Assembly: GCA_000964245.1 (NCBI GenBank) | Contig: LANB01000001.1 | Span: 2,632,392 to 2,696,391 of the forward strand | Source of the DNA: Cellvibrionaceae bacterium 1162T.S.0a.05 | GTDB taxonomy: Bacteria > Pseudomonadota > Gammaproteobacteria > Pseudomonadales > Cellvibrionaceae | Length of the DNA: 64,000 bases | Direction of reading: 5' to 3' | Shown: positions 36,962 through 46,585 of the stretch, piece after piece | Position numbering within the stretch: position 1 is the first letter of the stretch | Layout: the number at the start of each line of letters is the position of its first letter | Notes under the pieces: model-generated | Told to the model about the DNA's origin: nothing | What the model saw: the letters and a program-made list of their open reading frames with translations, nothing else | Databases searched by the model: none | Position numbers and translations under genes: made by a program

Positions 36962-37972
36962 CTATTCCAATCCGGCGCGTAAAAGAAACATACTGAACAT
37001 GTTTTTTTCTGCCAACCAACTGTGTGTGCAGTGCCAGCCGGATTTTGCTGCCAGCGCTTTAAATTCATCCGGGTGGTATTTGTAGGAGTTTTCAGTATGA
37101 ATACTTTCGCCTACCTTAAAGCTGATGGTCTCGCCTTCAAGCTCGAAACTCTGTTTCTCTTTGCTCACCAGATGCATTTCAATACGGCCTTCGCCGGTGT
37201 TGTAATAGGCATAGTGTTCAAATTTATCCAGATCAATATCTGCATTAAATTCATGATTGATGCGTTGCAAAATGTTGAGATTAAATTTTGCAGTAATGCC
37301 TTTGTCATCGTTATAAGCCTGATGCAAGGTCTCAGGCGATTTTTTGGTATCTACGCCAATGAGGAACCAGGCCTTGCTGCCGAGCGTCGTTTTTGCCGAT
37401 CTCAAAAAAGCCTGAGCTTGATCGGGTGTAAGATTCCCGATAGTTGAACCAGGAAAGAAGCCCATATAGGCCTGGTTAGATTCCGGTAAGGTGAGGGGCT
37501 CGTTAAAATCGCCTTCAAGTGCACTGATTTTGATGTTAGGAAATTCAGACTGCAATTGCATACAGCATGCTTCCAGATGTTCACCACAGATATCGATAGC
37601 GAGAAAACTTTCAATGGCGGAGACCCCGTCCATCAGGGGGCGAATCTTGTGGACCGAACCTGCGCCAAACTCCACCACGTGTACTCTCTGTTTAAGGATC
37701 TGATTGAGATCATGAGCAACCTTTGGCAACAGGCGCAGTTCTGTTTTATAGGGATAGTATTCCTCAAGTTGGCAAATTTCATCAAAATAGCGAGAGCCTG
37801 TTTCATCATAGAAATATTTTGCCTCGAGGCTTTTTTTAGGGCTTTGAAGACCGTTCATGACATCGTAATAAAAACCTTGTTGCGCATGTTTAATCTCGCT
37901 GTTGTCCCTTTGATTCAAGCAGGGCTTGTTGCTAATTTCTTCTTTGTGTTCCTGTGCGAAGGCAAGGGTCAT
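36962..37972 (-). CDS. egtD: L-histidine N-alpha-methyltransferase
   Basis: Protein of 336 residues. EgtD trimethylates histidine to hercynine with SAM in ergothioneine synthesis. YFYDETGSRYFDEICQLEEYYP is the family opening, EFGAGSVHKIRPLMDG the SAM site, and FPGSTIGNLTPDQAQAFL the substrate region. It follows egtB after a 38-base gap. With EgtB it makes a two-gene ergothioneine set; the C-S lyase needed for the last step is not visible in this window. Confidence 0.94.
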   Translation of the reverse strand: MTLAFAQEHKEEISNKPCLNQRDNSEIKHAQQGFYYDVMNGLQSPKKSLEAKYFYDETGSRYFDEICQLEEYYPYKTELRLLPKVAHDLNQILKQRVHVVEFGAGSVHKIRPLMDGVSAIESFLAIDICGEHLEACCMQLQSEFPNIKISALEGDFNEPLTLPESNQAYMGFFPGSTIGNLTPDQAQAFLRSAKTTLGSKAWFLIGVDTKKSPETLHQAYNDDKGITAKFNLNILQRINHEFNADIDLDKFEHYAYYNTGEGRIEMHLVSKEKQSFELEGETISFKVGESIHTENSYKYHPDEFKALAAKSGWHCTHSWLAEKNMFSMFLLRAGLE

Positions 37973-38010
37973 ATTCGATCTCCTTAACTTTTTTAGTTAT
38001 ACATCTTTAG

Positions 38011-39270
38011 TTATACATCACTGGCAAGACGCAGGCCGGTAAATTGCCAGCGCTGGTGTGGATAGAAAAAATTCCGATAACTTGCGCGCATTTGCTCTAT
38101 AGGTGTGACACAACTGCCACCTTTCAGCACAAATTGACGGGACATAAATTTGCCGTTGTATTCGCCGAGTGCGCCCTGTTCGGCAACAAAACCGGGGTAG
38201 GGGAGAAAAGCGCTCTGCGTCCACTCCCAGACATCACCGTAAATTTGTTGCATCCCCGTGCCGGAGCTTGCGCAGGGGCGCCAACGTTCCTGTTCAAGAA
38301 AATTGCCGCTTCGCGCTGTTTGTTGGGCGATAAATTCCAGTTCCTGTTCGCGGGGTAATCGTTTGCCTGCCCAGTGTGCGAAAGCCTGGGCTTCGTAATA
38401 ACTAATGTGCGTGACCGGCGCCTTTGGGTCCAGTGTTTGCAATCCGTCGAGACCAAATTGTTGCCACTCATTGTCAGCTTGCTGCCAGTATGCGGGTGCA
38501 CGCCAACCTGTTTTTTGCAGACAGGCCCAGCCGTCAGACAGCCATAAAAGCGGCGTGGTATAGCCACCGTCAGACATAAATTCCAGCCACTCGGCGTTGT
38601 TAATGGGGCGCGTGGCAAGGGCAAACGCGCTCAGTAAGTGGCGATGGTTGGGTCTTTCACAGTCGTAACTAAAGCCTTCTGAACCTGCACCAATAGGAAT
38701 AATCTGCTCATCGAAGGTTTGCCATTGCAAGGCTGCAGCATCTGCTGGGCCTCTGTGTGAATCGCTTTTTTTAACAGCAGGTTTCAGGGGGTTATGTGAA
38801 AACAAGTGCAGAAGGTCGGTTAAAAAAAGTTCCTGGTGTTGCATTTCGTGATGCAGTCCCACCGTCATGACACCATCATCAATAACACCGCGCTCGAGTC
38901 CTCTGACCATGTATTCATCAACATAAGCGCGATAATCAAGCACCTCTTGTAAAGAGGGGCGAGTGATCAACCCGCGTTGCGGACGAGCATAAGGCTGACC
39001 GACAGACAAATAGTAGGAGTTAAAAAGTTCATCGAAGACGGGATTAAAACATTGATAGTCAGACTGCTCGCGCAAGATAAACTTTTCAAAAAACCAGGAT
39101 GTGTGTGCGAGGTGCCATTTGCCGGGGCTGGCATCGGCCATTGATTGTGCCGCGAGATCTTCTGCACTCAAGCCCTCAGCAAGCAGCATGCTCCGCTGAC
39201 GCACCGCGCGAAAGGCACTCAGGCGTGAGGGGCTTTGCAGTGTGGTTTCTGCATTCAGGGTGTCGGCCAT
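38011..39270 (-). CDS. egtB: Ergothioneine synthase EgtB (hercynine oxygenase)
   Basis: Protein of 419 residues. The DinB_2 helical domain supplies iron ligands: KWHLAHTSWFFEKF near residue 50 and GLHHEMQHQELFLTD near 140, the three-His set. The C-terminal FGE-sulfatase fold (about 190-419) is clear from AFALATRPINNAEWLEFM, GDVWEWTQSAFLPYPGF and VLKGGSCVTP. It joins sulfur to hercynine using iron and oxygen. I start at ATG 39270, seven bases after GGGAG; an upstream extension of 27 residues is less likely. Confidence 0.94.
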   Translation of the reverse strand: MADTLNAETTLQSPSRLSAFRAVRQRSMLLAEGLSAEDLAAQSMADASPGKWHLAHTSWFFEKFILREQSDYQCFNPVFDELFNSYYLSVGQPYARPQRGLITRPSLQEVLDYRAYVDEYMVRGLERGVIDDGVMTVGLHHEMQHQELFLTDLLHLFSHNPLKPAVKKSDSHRGPADAAALQWQTFDEQIIPIGAGSEGFSYDCERPNHRHLLSAFALATRPINNAEWLEFMSDGGYTTPLLWLSDGWACLQKTGWRAPAYWQQADNEWQQFGLDGLQTLDPKAPVTHISYYEAQAFAHWAGKRLPREQELEFIAQQTARSGNFLEQERWRPCASSGTGMQQIYGDVWEWTQSAFLPYPGFVAEQGALGEYNGKFMSRQFVLKGGSCVTPIEQMRASYRNFFYPHQRWQFTGLRLASDV

Positions 39271-39527
39271 TTGCGTGCTCCCATCCAGAGAATTCAGTTG
39301 GCGATATGCCTTATACGCAAGAATTAGCATCATAGATGCAACACATTGCACAATGAAGGCAAAATATTCGCTCAGTGTGTTTTATTTTTGAAACATGTTG
39401 CTCTGTGTGCCAATATGCGTGCGAATCAATGTGGAACCTCTCTAACCGGGCTCCACGCGGAGAAAGCGGGCTAGACGCGGGACTTTTGTTAGAATGCGCG
39501 GCCGCTAATGAATGCAGTTGAATACAC

Positions 39528-40187
39528 GTGAGCCCATTACCCGTTTTATATTCCTTTCGCCGCTGTCCTTACGCGATACGTGCGCGCTTAGCCATCGCTT
39601 ACGCGGGCCTGCAGGTCGAGATTCGCGAAGTTGTTTTGAAAGACAAGCCGCAAGCCTTGTTGGCGATTTGCCCGCAAGCAACCGTACCGGTTTTACAGCT
39701 TGGAAATGGGGAAATTATGAGTGAAAGCCTGGACATTATGCGTTGGGCATTGGCGCAAAATGACCCGGAAAAGTGGTTGGTTCAGGACGAGGCGATAAAA
39801 AATCACAGCCAGTCCTTATTAAGATTAAACGATGGTGAATTCAAATATTGGCTCGATCGTTACAAGTATCACGATCGCCATCCGGCAAACAGCCAGCAAA
39901 GTTACCGCGAAGAGGCGGAGCGCTTTCTTGTTCAGCTGGAAGAACAGTTAACAAAGCACGCCTGGCTCACGGGGCAAACAGCTGGCTTGGCCGATATAGC
40001 GATTTTTCCGTTTATTCGCCAATTTGCTTTGGTTGATTACAGCTGGTTTTCTCAAAGCCCTTATCAACATCTTTTAAGCTGGTTGGAAAATCTACTGTCG
40101 AGCCCGCTGTTTAATTTGGTCATGCCTAAATTGCCCCCCTGGAAAGAAGGCGATAAGCCTACTGTTTTTCCGCCGCTGAATGGATAG
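39528..40187 (+). CDS. Glutathione S-transferase family protein
   Basis: Protein of 219 residues, start GTG. The thioredoxin-like N-terminal domain shows YSFRRCPYAIRARLAI with the CPYA(I/V)R motif, VPVLQLGNGEIMSESLDIM with the cis-Pro and the glutathione-binding ES, and the C-terminal helical domain contains LADIAIFPFIRQFA. The CPYA motif suggests a thiol-transfer or dehalogenase-like activity. It stands alone and faces away from egtB; about 250 bases between them hold both promoters. Confidence 0.88.
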   Translation: MSPLPVLYSFRRCPYAIRARLAIAYAGLQVEIREVVLKDKPQALLAICPQATVPVLQLGNGEIMSESLDIMRWALAQNDPEKWLVQDEAIKNHSQSLLRLNDGEFKYWLDRYKYHDRHPANSQQSYREEAERFLVQLEEQLTKHAWLTGQTAGLADIAIFPFIRQFALVDYSWFSQSPYQHLLSWLENLLSSPLFNLVMPKLPPWKEGDKPTVFPPLNG

Positions 40188-40470
40188 CTTGCTGCCGGTT
40201 TTGTTTTTTTGCCCACTTCAGGTAGTTGATAACGAGGTCCTGTTCCAGAAGTTTCTCTAGTTCGTTGAGCTCACGCCCTAATTCTTTTTCGGAAAATTTT
40301 TTGTGAATAAAAGAGTGGCACTTGCGGCAAAGTGTCAGGCCGCGAGTTCGCATTTCTTCCAGGCTGAATTGCTTTTTAAACCATTTATTTTTATGGCAGG
40401 TTCGAGGAATTAAATGATGAAAGGTCAGGGAGTGAGAGCTGCCGCATAGTTGGCAAGTTTCAACAGTCAT
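40159..40470 (-). CDS. Small HNH-motif protein
   Basis: Protein of 103 residues. CQLCGSS and CRKCHSFIH give two zinc Cys pairs, and LTFHHLIPR carries the HH of an HNH/beta-beta-alpha metal fold, similar to YisB-like and 5-methylcytosine-type HNH nucleases. Start ATG 40470 is chosen because AAGGA lies six bases upstream. It overlaps the end of the lipoprotein gene by 11 bases and the end of the GST gene, on the opposite strand, by 29. Activity unknown. Confidence 0.75.
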   Translation of the reverse strand: MTVETCQLCGSSHSLTFHHLIPRTCHKNKWFKKQFSLEEMRTRGLTLCRKCHSFIHKKFSEKELGRELNELEKLLEQDLVINYLKWAKKQNRQQAIHSAAEKQ

Positions 40471-40897
40471 TGCCATCCTTGTCAATTGCGATGATAAGAC
40501 CCGATTCGTCAGTCGTGAAGGTAAAGGTGCACTCAAATTGCACATTGAAACCACCGGAAGAGATCGTACGCACGCCGCCCACTTCAGTATTGTTATTTGA
40601 CATATCCCCCCCAATGGTGCGTAGGCGACTGTTGAACGCGCGGTTCCGTTGTGAGACATCGGCGCCAACCGAGCGAGATTGGTAGCGCAAGCGCTGCGCA
40701 TAGACATATTGATTGCTCGCGGTTTGCTGCAACTCACCTTCGTTGTCGAGTTGTTTTCGTAGTTCGCTGATGGGTTTGCCGATCCAGCTATCGCTATTCT
40801 TGCTTTCCAGTGGCGCCGTACTACAGGCACTCAGAAGGCATGGCATGAGGGCGCCAATGATAAGGTATTGGCTGAAGGGCTTATATCGTTTATGCAC
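40460..40897 (-). CDS. Predicted lipoprotein
   Basis: Protein of 145 residues with a lipoprotein signal: LLSAC at 21-25, modified at Cys25. The mature part has one short SmpA/OmlA-like opening (IGKPISELRKQLDNEG) and then a variable segment ending FECTFTFTTDESGLIIAIDKDG, with two further Cys that may form a disulfide. No exact family recognised. It overlaps the HNH gene and is probably co-transcribed with it. Confidence 0.75.
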   Translation of the reverse strand: MHKRYKPFSQYLIIGALMPCLLSACSTAPLESKNSDSWIGKPISELRKQLDNEGELQQTASNQYVYAQRLRYQSRSVGADVSQRNRAFNSRLRTIGGDMSNNNTEVGGVRTISSGGFNVQFECTFTFTTDESGLIIAIDKDGNDC

Positions 40898-41170
40898 GTG
40901 CGGGTCGTCTCATTGTCTTTGGTATTCAGCTTTCAGTATTTATTGCTCGGCATTCCATTCCAATATTCAAAGTGTATGCCTGTGTGTTCAGGTGTTTGTC
41001 CCACAAAACGACCATCAATATACCATTTCGCTCTGGTCTTTTCTTAGTCCAGGCCTTTTCTTCGCCCTGGCCTTTTCAGTCGGCTTGCTAAGGGTGCCGG
41101 GGCTATTCGATTAGGGGCGCCAGTTGCCTGTGAATCTTCGCCAAATCCTGGGAGAGGCTTGTCTATTTTG

Positions 41171-41186
41171 CTGTATATGTATACAG
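41171..41186. promoter_or_regulatory. LexA (SOS) box
   Basis: CTGTATATGTATACAG is a perfect palindromic CTGT-N8-ACAG SOS box with the AT-alternating centre preferred by gammaproteobacterial LexA. It ends eight bases before the ATG of the VRR-NUC nuclease gene, so LexA bound here would block transcription of the nuclease-helicase pair. Confidence 0.9.
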
Positions 41187-41193
41187 TTTGATT

Positions 41194-42945
41194 ATGGCTT
41201 CCGACCGACAACCGCATCAGAACGAGAATACGCAAGCCGCAGGCGCGGCCGCCGCGGTTTTACCGACGTTCTACTATCTCGACAACTTCAAAGCACTTAT
41301 GCAGAGTGTCTATGTGCGCTACGACGATATCCTCAGTGAACAGGAAAGTCATTATTATCATCAATTAATGGCCTGCGAAACCGAAGCTCTCGCGCTCTAT
41401 GTACGTTTGCTAATGCGCAAGGGCAACTATTTTCGCTATCAGAAATTGCACTACGCGGAGCTGCAAAACCCCGAAAAAGCGTTGCGGCAACTTTGCGAAA
41501 AACAATTGTTGCGGCAACCAGAAGTCGGCCTGGTAGACGATTTATTTCCCCTCTATACGCGGGCGGAGTGGTTGCGTTTTCTGAATGGCCATGGCAGCAA
41601 ATCAGAACCCGGGATGGCCGCGGCACGGTCGCGCTTAAAAAAACATGAGTTGCTTGTAGAGCTTGTAGACAAAACTGGAGAGACGCTTTCTTGCGAACAC
41701 GCCTTTGGTGAAACGCTTATAGAAGTGTTGGGTGCCGAACATTTTACAATTTACCGACGCTTGTATTTTGGTAACGATAGCCAGAATCTGGCGGAATTTG
41801 TTTTGCGGGACCTGGGGCTTTTTCGTTATGAAAAGTTTCGCCTCGATAAAGCGACCCGGCTATTTGAAACCCGCGCTCAAATCGATGCGCTGCAAGTCTA
41901 TTATGAGTTACGGGAACATTTTGACACTATCGATCAAACAAGTCTTGAAGCGCTGGATGAAGTCAGTGCGCAACTTCCATTGGAACAAATTCAGCATACT
42001 GCTTCGTCACTCGCAGAGCGCGCGCTATCGAGACGTCTGCAAAAATTATTAAACCAGGTTGCTCGGCAGTATGAGCGCCTGGAGCACTTCGAGCAGGCCT
42101 TGGCACTGTTTGCGCATTCCAGATTGGCACCGGCGACGGAACGTCGAATTCGCATACTGGATAAGTTGAAACGTTTTGCCGAGGCTGAAAACCTGTGTCA
42201 GCAACTGTCTGCAAGCGGCACGGAAGCGGAAAAAATATTTGCCGGGGAGTTCAAGTCAAAACTGGATCGAAAGCGCAATAAGAAAAATGGCAAGAATGGA
42301 AACCCGGTAAAACGATTTAAAAGTGAAAGTGAATGTAAGGGTTTGCACTTCCAGGAAGGTCAATCTGTTGAGCAGCACGTTGCGCAAAGTTTTCAGGGGC
42401 ACGGAGAATGTTTTTACGTAGAAAATCACTTGTTTCTTGGTGTGCTGGGGTTACTTTATTGGCCCGCTATATTTGCTGATGTGCCGGGGGCATTTAGTCA
42501 TCCCTTTCAAAGTGCACCACATGATTTATACCAGGACGATTTTTTTCTGGAGCGCGAGGAATATTTTGATCATGCCGCCAAAAAACTTGTGGATTGGGTG
42601 AATCGTCCAATATTAGCTTTAGAGCAATACCAAAAGTGTAAGGGTGTCGCCAATGTATTTGTTCATTGGCAAGTGTTGAGCCCGGAGCTGCTGCAATTGG
42701 CGTTGCAACGTATTCCTGTTTCCGATTGGGAGTGTATTTTTCAACGTTTGTGGCAGGATTTACGGGAAAATCGTAGTGGTTTTCCAGACCTGGTTTTTTT
42801 CCCCGATACGGGTGGCTATGAGTTGCTCGAAGTCAAAGGGCCTGGCGATAGGTTGCAGGCAAACCAGCAACGTTGGTTGCGTTTTTTCGCTGAGCATTCA
42901 ATACCCTCGCGGGTCATTTATGTGAATTGGCTTCAGGTGGACTGA
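41194..42945 (+). CDS. FAN1-type nuclease with VRR-NUC domain
   Basis: Protein of 583 residues. The N-terminal part (FYYLDNFKALMQSVYVRYDDIL...LYVRLLMRKGNYFR) is the bacterial FAN1 opening, the middle is helical and TPR-like (about 240-370), and the C-terminal VRR-NUC nuclease carries FPDLVFF and YELLEVKGPGDRLQANQQRW, the PD-ExK motif, at about 530-570. FAN1 cuts 5' flaps and crosslinked DNA. ATG 41194 (or TTG 41188) is almost at the LexA box and lacks a ribosome site, so the message may be nearly leaderless. The helicase gene follows after 19 bases. Confidence 0.92.
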   Translation: MASDRQPHQNENTQAAGAAAAVLPTFYYLDNFKALMQSVYVRYDDILSEQESHYYHQLMACETEALALYVRLLMRKGNYFRYQKLHYAELQNPEKALRQLCEKQLLRQPEVGLVDDLFPLYTRAEWLRFLNGHGSKSEPGMAAARSRLKKHELLVELVDKTGETLSCEHAFGETLIEVLGAEHFTIYRRLYFGNDSQNLAEFVLRDLGLFRYEKFRLDKATRLFETRAQIDALQVYYELREHFDTIDQTSLEALDEVSAQLPLEQIQHTASSLAERALSRRLQKLLNQVARQYERLEHFEQALALFAHSRLAPATERRIRILDKLKRFAEAENLCQQLSASGTEAEKIFAGEFKSKLDRKRNKKNGKNGNPVKRFKSESECKGLHFQEGQSVEQHVAQSFQGHGECFYVENHLFLGVLGLLYWPAIFADVPGAFSHPFQSAPHDLYQDDFFLEREEYFDHAAKKLVDWVNRPILALEQYQKCKGVANVFVHWQVLSPELLQLALQRIPVSDWECIFQRLWQDLRENRSGFPDLVFFPDTGGYELLEVKGPGDRLQANQQRWLRFFAEHSIPSRVIYVNWLQVD

Positions 42946-42964
42946 CTCATTGATAGGCTAAATA

Positions 42965-45409
42965 TTGAAGCGCATTGATTTAAAAAAAGACACATCCAAA
43001 AGCAGTGACGTCAATATCTGCGATTTGAAAATAAGCGTCACGGAGTTGGTGCAATTTTCTGCGCGAGAGGGAGATTTATTCCACGAAGACCTATTGGGGC
43101 CAGATGCGCAAGCGGGGCTGCGTGGTCACCAGAGTATTCAAAAATCACGTTCACAGGAGTGGCAAGCAGAATATGCGCTTTCCTATGCGTTTTATCGAGG
43201 TGCCGGAACAATCACTGTGGGCGGCCGTATAGATTTAATTAATACCGAATCGCAGCCGATTATCTTCGAGGAAATCAAAACCTGTTTTGGTCCGGGGCAT
43301 CTGCAACCCCCCGAACGAAAAGCTTTGCATTGGGCGCAATTAAAAATATACGCAGCGCTTTATTGTTATCAATATTCGGGGCTGGAAGAAGTTGATTTGC
43401 GGGTGTCCTATTTTGACCTGCAAAGCCAGCAGATTTCCATGGAAGAGGAAAGGTTTCATTCTCGCAGCTTAAAAGACTTTTGTGAGCAGTGTTTAGACAA
43501 GTATTGGCGCTGGTGGTGTTTGCTACAAGCACAAAAAGATACGCTGCGTCACTACTGCAGAGCGCTACGCTTTCCCTTTCAGGGTTTTCGAGAAGGGCAG
43601 CGTGCGCTGGCAGAGGATGTCTATCGTAGCTTGCGCGATGCCGTGCATTTACTTATTGATGCGCCTACGGGTACCGGTAAGACTTTAAGCGTGCTTTTTC
43701 CAGCATTAAAAGCATTCGGTGAAAATCAGGTTCAACAATTACTGTATCTTACGACCAAAGGGTCTGCACAGTTAAATGCCCTTGATGCACTAAAATGCCT
43801 GGTTGCGGCAAACGGGGGCGCGGAAAAGGAGGAGTCGAAATCGGGCCTGGATGTTCTCGTATTGCAGGCACGAGACAAAGCTTGCCCTTGTCTATCGGCC
43901 GACGCTTCTCTCAGCGCAAGCTGCAAAAGTGAACGCGGGTTGTGTTCCCGGACCCTCGGTTTTTATGACCGTTTACCCGCCGCGCGCGAGGCGGCGCTGG
44001 AAATGAGATGCCTGACGGTCGAAAATATTCAAAAGCTCGCAGCGCATCACCATATTTGCCCCTTTGCTTTTTCCATTCACATGCTGCCGTGGATGTCGCT
44101 GGTTATCGGAGATATTAATTATTTTTTTGATCCACTGGTACGTCTCAGTGCTTTTGAAACCCAGGCGCGCCAACGCGCGGTATTGATTGACGAAGCCCAC
44201 AACTTGCCTTCCCGGTCGCGGGATATGTATTCTGCTGAACTCAATAGCGCAGAGCTTGCCCAGGTGATTAAAAACTTACCCAAAGCGCTTGGCTATTTGA
44301 AGCGGCCGATGAAAAAACTGTTGCAGACTTTACGCTCAGTGGACGGTGAGCTTACAGATTCACAGGCCTTACCCGAAGCGTTTTCCTGGCAAATATTTGA
44401 GTTGATGCGGAGTTTGCAGCAGAGCGGTGACAATGGATTTGCAGGCGGTTTATTAGGCGCGGAGACGCATGCTTATCGCAGCTGGGTGAAACAACTTTAC
44501 CGTTGGGTGGCAATTTACCGTTTACGCACCGAGGCCCATTGCTTACTGCTCAATGAGTCAGGTGCGCGCGATGCCAAAAAGGAAAAAAGTGTACAGCTTC
44601 GCTGCCTGGATGCAGCGGAATTTATCGGTCCGTTCATGGAGCAAGTACGCAGTAGCATTTTGTTTTCTTCTACGTTGAAGCCCTTTGCATACAGCGTGCA
44701 ACAACTTGGCCTCGATGGTGCGACGAAATGTTTAAGTGTCTCTTCCCGTTTTTTGGCAGAGAACCAGCTAAATGTTATATGTCGCTTTGTCGAAACGGAA
44801 TGGCAACGCAGGGAAGCCAGTCAGCAGGCATTGATTGAGCTGATTACAACAGTAGTCTCGGCGAAGCCCGGTAAGTATCTGGTATTTTTTCCCTCTTTCG
44901 CTTACTTGCAACAAGTGGTGCCTATTTACAGGGAGTGCTATCCCGATCAGGAACTGCTGGTTCAGGAGGCCGATTTTGATGACCTTACGCGAGCAGAATT
45001 TATCGACAGCTTTAAAAACGGAAGTGGGCCACTATTAGGCTTTGCCGTTGTAGGTGGTGTATTTTCCGAAGGGGTAGATTTTGCCGGGGATAGCCTGATC
45101 GGTGCCATTGTTATTGGAACAGGCATGCCGCAACCTTCGGATGAGCAACAACGTATGAGTGCTTATTTTGCTAAAAAAGGGCTCAATGCTTTTCGCTATG
45201 CGTATCTTTATCCGGGTTTTATACGTTTATTACAAACGGCGGGTCGAGTGATTCGATCGGAAAACGACAGGGGAATTGTTGTGTTTGTTGAGCCACGCTT
45301 AATTCGCAGTGAATATAGCGCGCTCTTTCCGAAGCATTGGAAACTTGAAGCCAGTCATTCCCATCGCGATTTAGAGGAAAAGCTCAAGAAATTCTGGCGT
45401 CGAAAATAA
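42965..45409 (+). CDS. XPD/DinG-like iron-sulfur helicase with N-terminal nuclease-like domain
   Basis: Protein of 814 residues, apparent TTG start. Residues about 15-190 look like a PD-(D/E)xK-type domain (GGRIDLI, then PIIFEEIKT). The helicase follows: LLIDAPTGTGKTLSVLF is Walker A, AVLIDEAHNLPSRSRD the DEAH box, and QTAGRVIRSENDRGI motif VI. Four Cys in KACPCLS, SCKSERGLC, MRCLT and HICPFAF can hold a 4Fe-4S cluster as in XPD. It is 19 bases after the FAN1-type gene, a pairing common in Pseudomonas relatives, and shares its SOS control. Confidence 0.88.
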   Translation: MKRIDLKKDTSKSSDVNICDLKISVTELVQFSAREGDLFHEDLLGPDAQAGLRGHQSIQKSRSQEWQAEYALSYAFYRGAGTITVGGRIDLINTESQPIIFEEIKTCFGPGHLQPPERKALHWAQLKIYAALYCYQYSGLEEVDLRVSYFDLQSQQISMEEERFHSRSLKDFCEQCLDKYWRWWCLLQAQKDTLRHYCRALRFPFQGFREGQRALAEDVYRSLRDAVHLLIDAPTGTGKTLSVLFPALKAFGENQVQQLLYLTTKGSAQLNALDALKCLVAANGGAEKEESKSGLDVLVLQARDKACPCLSADASLSASCKSERGLCSRTLGFYDRLPAAREAALEMRCLTVENIQKLAAHHHICPFAFSIHMLPWMSLVIGDINYFFDPLVRLSAFETQARQRAVLIDEAHNLPSRSRDMYSAELNSAELAQVIKNLPKALGYLKRPMKKLLQTLRSVDGELTDSQALPEAFSWQIFELMRSLQQSGDNGFAGGLLGAETHAYRSWVKQLYRWVAIYRLRTEAHCLLLNESGARDAKKEKSVQLRCLDAAEFIGPFMEQVRSSILFSSTLKPFAYSVQQLGLDGATKCLSVSSRFLAENQLNVICRFVETEWQRREASQQALIELITTVVSAKPGKYLVFFPSFAYLQQVVPIYRECYPDQELLVQEADFDDLTRAEFIDSFKNGSGPLLGFAVVGGVFSEGVDFAGDSLIGAIVIGTGMPQPSDEQQRMSAYFAKKGLNAFRYAYLYPGFIRLLQTAGRVIRSENDRGIVVFVEPRLIRSEYSALFPKHWKLEASHSHRDLEEKLKKFWRRK

Positions 45410-45423
45410 ATTGAGATGGCGTG

Positions 45424-46488
45424 CTAAACAAACTCCTGGTCATCGAATACCGGGTTGGGTTGATTGTCTGCAGTGTTTTGAAAAGCTTCAACAGAAGCGG
45501 CGGCTTCCTGGATATCTTCAAAGCGCGCGATGTGAAAAAGCGCATCGCCCTCATTAACGAGCGGGATATTACTTCCTCCAATGACAACACCACCATATTG
45601 TGCCTTCACTTCGTATTCTGTTTGGTCAAACATGTCAGAGGGGTCCGTCACGTAAGCGAGGACTTCATTTTTGTCCACTTTGCTTCCCAGTGAAACCAGC
45701 GGTCTTAAAATACCGCTGGTGGGCGCACGTTCCCAGAAACTGGAGCGGGCCAGAATCGGGTCGATTAACTTTCGGGTTTTTTTCAGTGAAGGGAGCATAC
45801 TCAACTTCCGCATCACTGAAATAATACCGCGCACACCTGCTCGAATAGACAGCTCATCAAAACGCAAGGCTTCACCCGCTTCGTAAAGTAGTATCTTCAC
45901 GTTGTGATTTCCGGCGGCCTCTCTGAGAGAACCATCGCGTAAATTGGAGTTGAGAATCACGGGAACAGAAAACGCTTTAGCGAGTTCGAAAATTTCCGGG
46001 TCATCAAGGTTGGCGCGAATTTGCGGTAAGTTGGATCGATGAATCGCTCCGGTATGGAGGTCGATTCCGTAGTCGCATTTCTTAACGATCTCATTCAGGA
46101 AGATATGTGCCAAACGGCCGCCAAGAGACCCTTTAATTGAGCCGGGAAAACATCTGTTCAAATCCCGCCGGTCTGGCAAATAACGAGAATGCTGGATGAT
46201 ACCGAAGACATTGACGATAGGTACAACGATCAGGGTTCCCCTTATTTTTTTGATTTGCGTTGAATTCATCAAACGCCGCAGAATTTCCACGCCATTTAAT
46301 TCATCACCATGAATGGCTGCACTTAAAAACAGGGTGGGCCCGGCGGACTTACCGCAAATAACCTGAACGGGAATGCTGAGGTCTGTATGCGTGTAGAGTT
46401 TTGACACGGGCAAGTCAACTACCCGATGTTCACCGGGTTTAATATTTACGCCGCCAATTTCAATGCTTTGATTTTTTGCTACAGCCAC
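45424..46488 (-). CDS. Succinylglutamate desuccinylase/aspartoacylase family protein
   Basis: Protein of 354 residues, start GTG. The M14-like zinc site is visible: LSAAIHGDELNGVEILRRLM gives His and Glu, GIDLHTGAIHR the second His. PDRRDLNRCFPG is the substrate Arg region. It belongs to the large AstE-like group of unknown substrate. No arginine-catabolism genes lie nearby, so it is not AstE itself. The C-terminus (about 275-345) has a biotinyl-like beta domain (GSKVDKNEVLAYVTDP). Confidence 0.85.
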   Translation of the reverse strand: MAVAKNQSIEIGGVNIKPGEHRVVDLPVSKLYTHTDLSIPVQVICGKSAGPTLFLSAAIHGDELNGVEILRRLMNSTQIKKIRGTLIVVPIVNVFGIIQHSRYLPDRRDLNRCFPGSIKGSLGGRLAHIFLNEIVKKCDYGIDLHTGAIHRSNLPQIRANLDDPEIFELAKAFSVPVILNSNLRDGSLREAAGNHNVKILLYEAGEALRFDELSIRAGVRGIISVMRKLSMLPSLKKTRKLIDPILARSSFWERAPTSGILRPLVSLGSKVDKNEVLAYVTDPSDMFDQTEYEVKAQYGGVVIGGSNIPLVNEGDALFHIARFEDIQEAAASVEAFQNTADNQPNPVFDDQEFV

Positions 46489-46585
46489 GGAGGCTCTCCG
46501 TCCAAATTAAGGAAATAAGAACCGATTTAATAGAATAAAAAATGAATGATCAATCAAAAACTTACAATTAATAAGAAAATTATGC

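Noticed and set aside
39429-39437. GGAACCTCT similar to the MITE end
   Set aside because: Only nine bases match and no second end or target duplication is visible.
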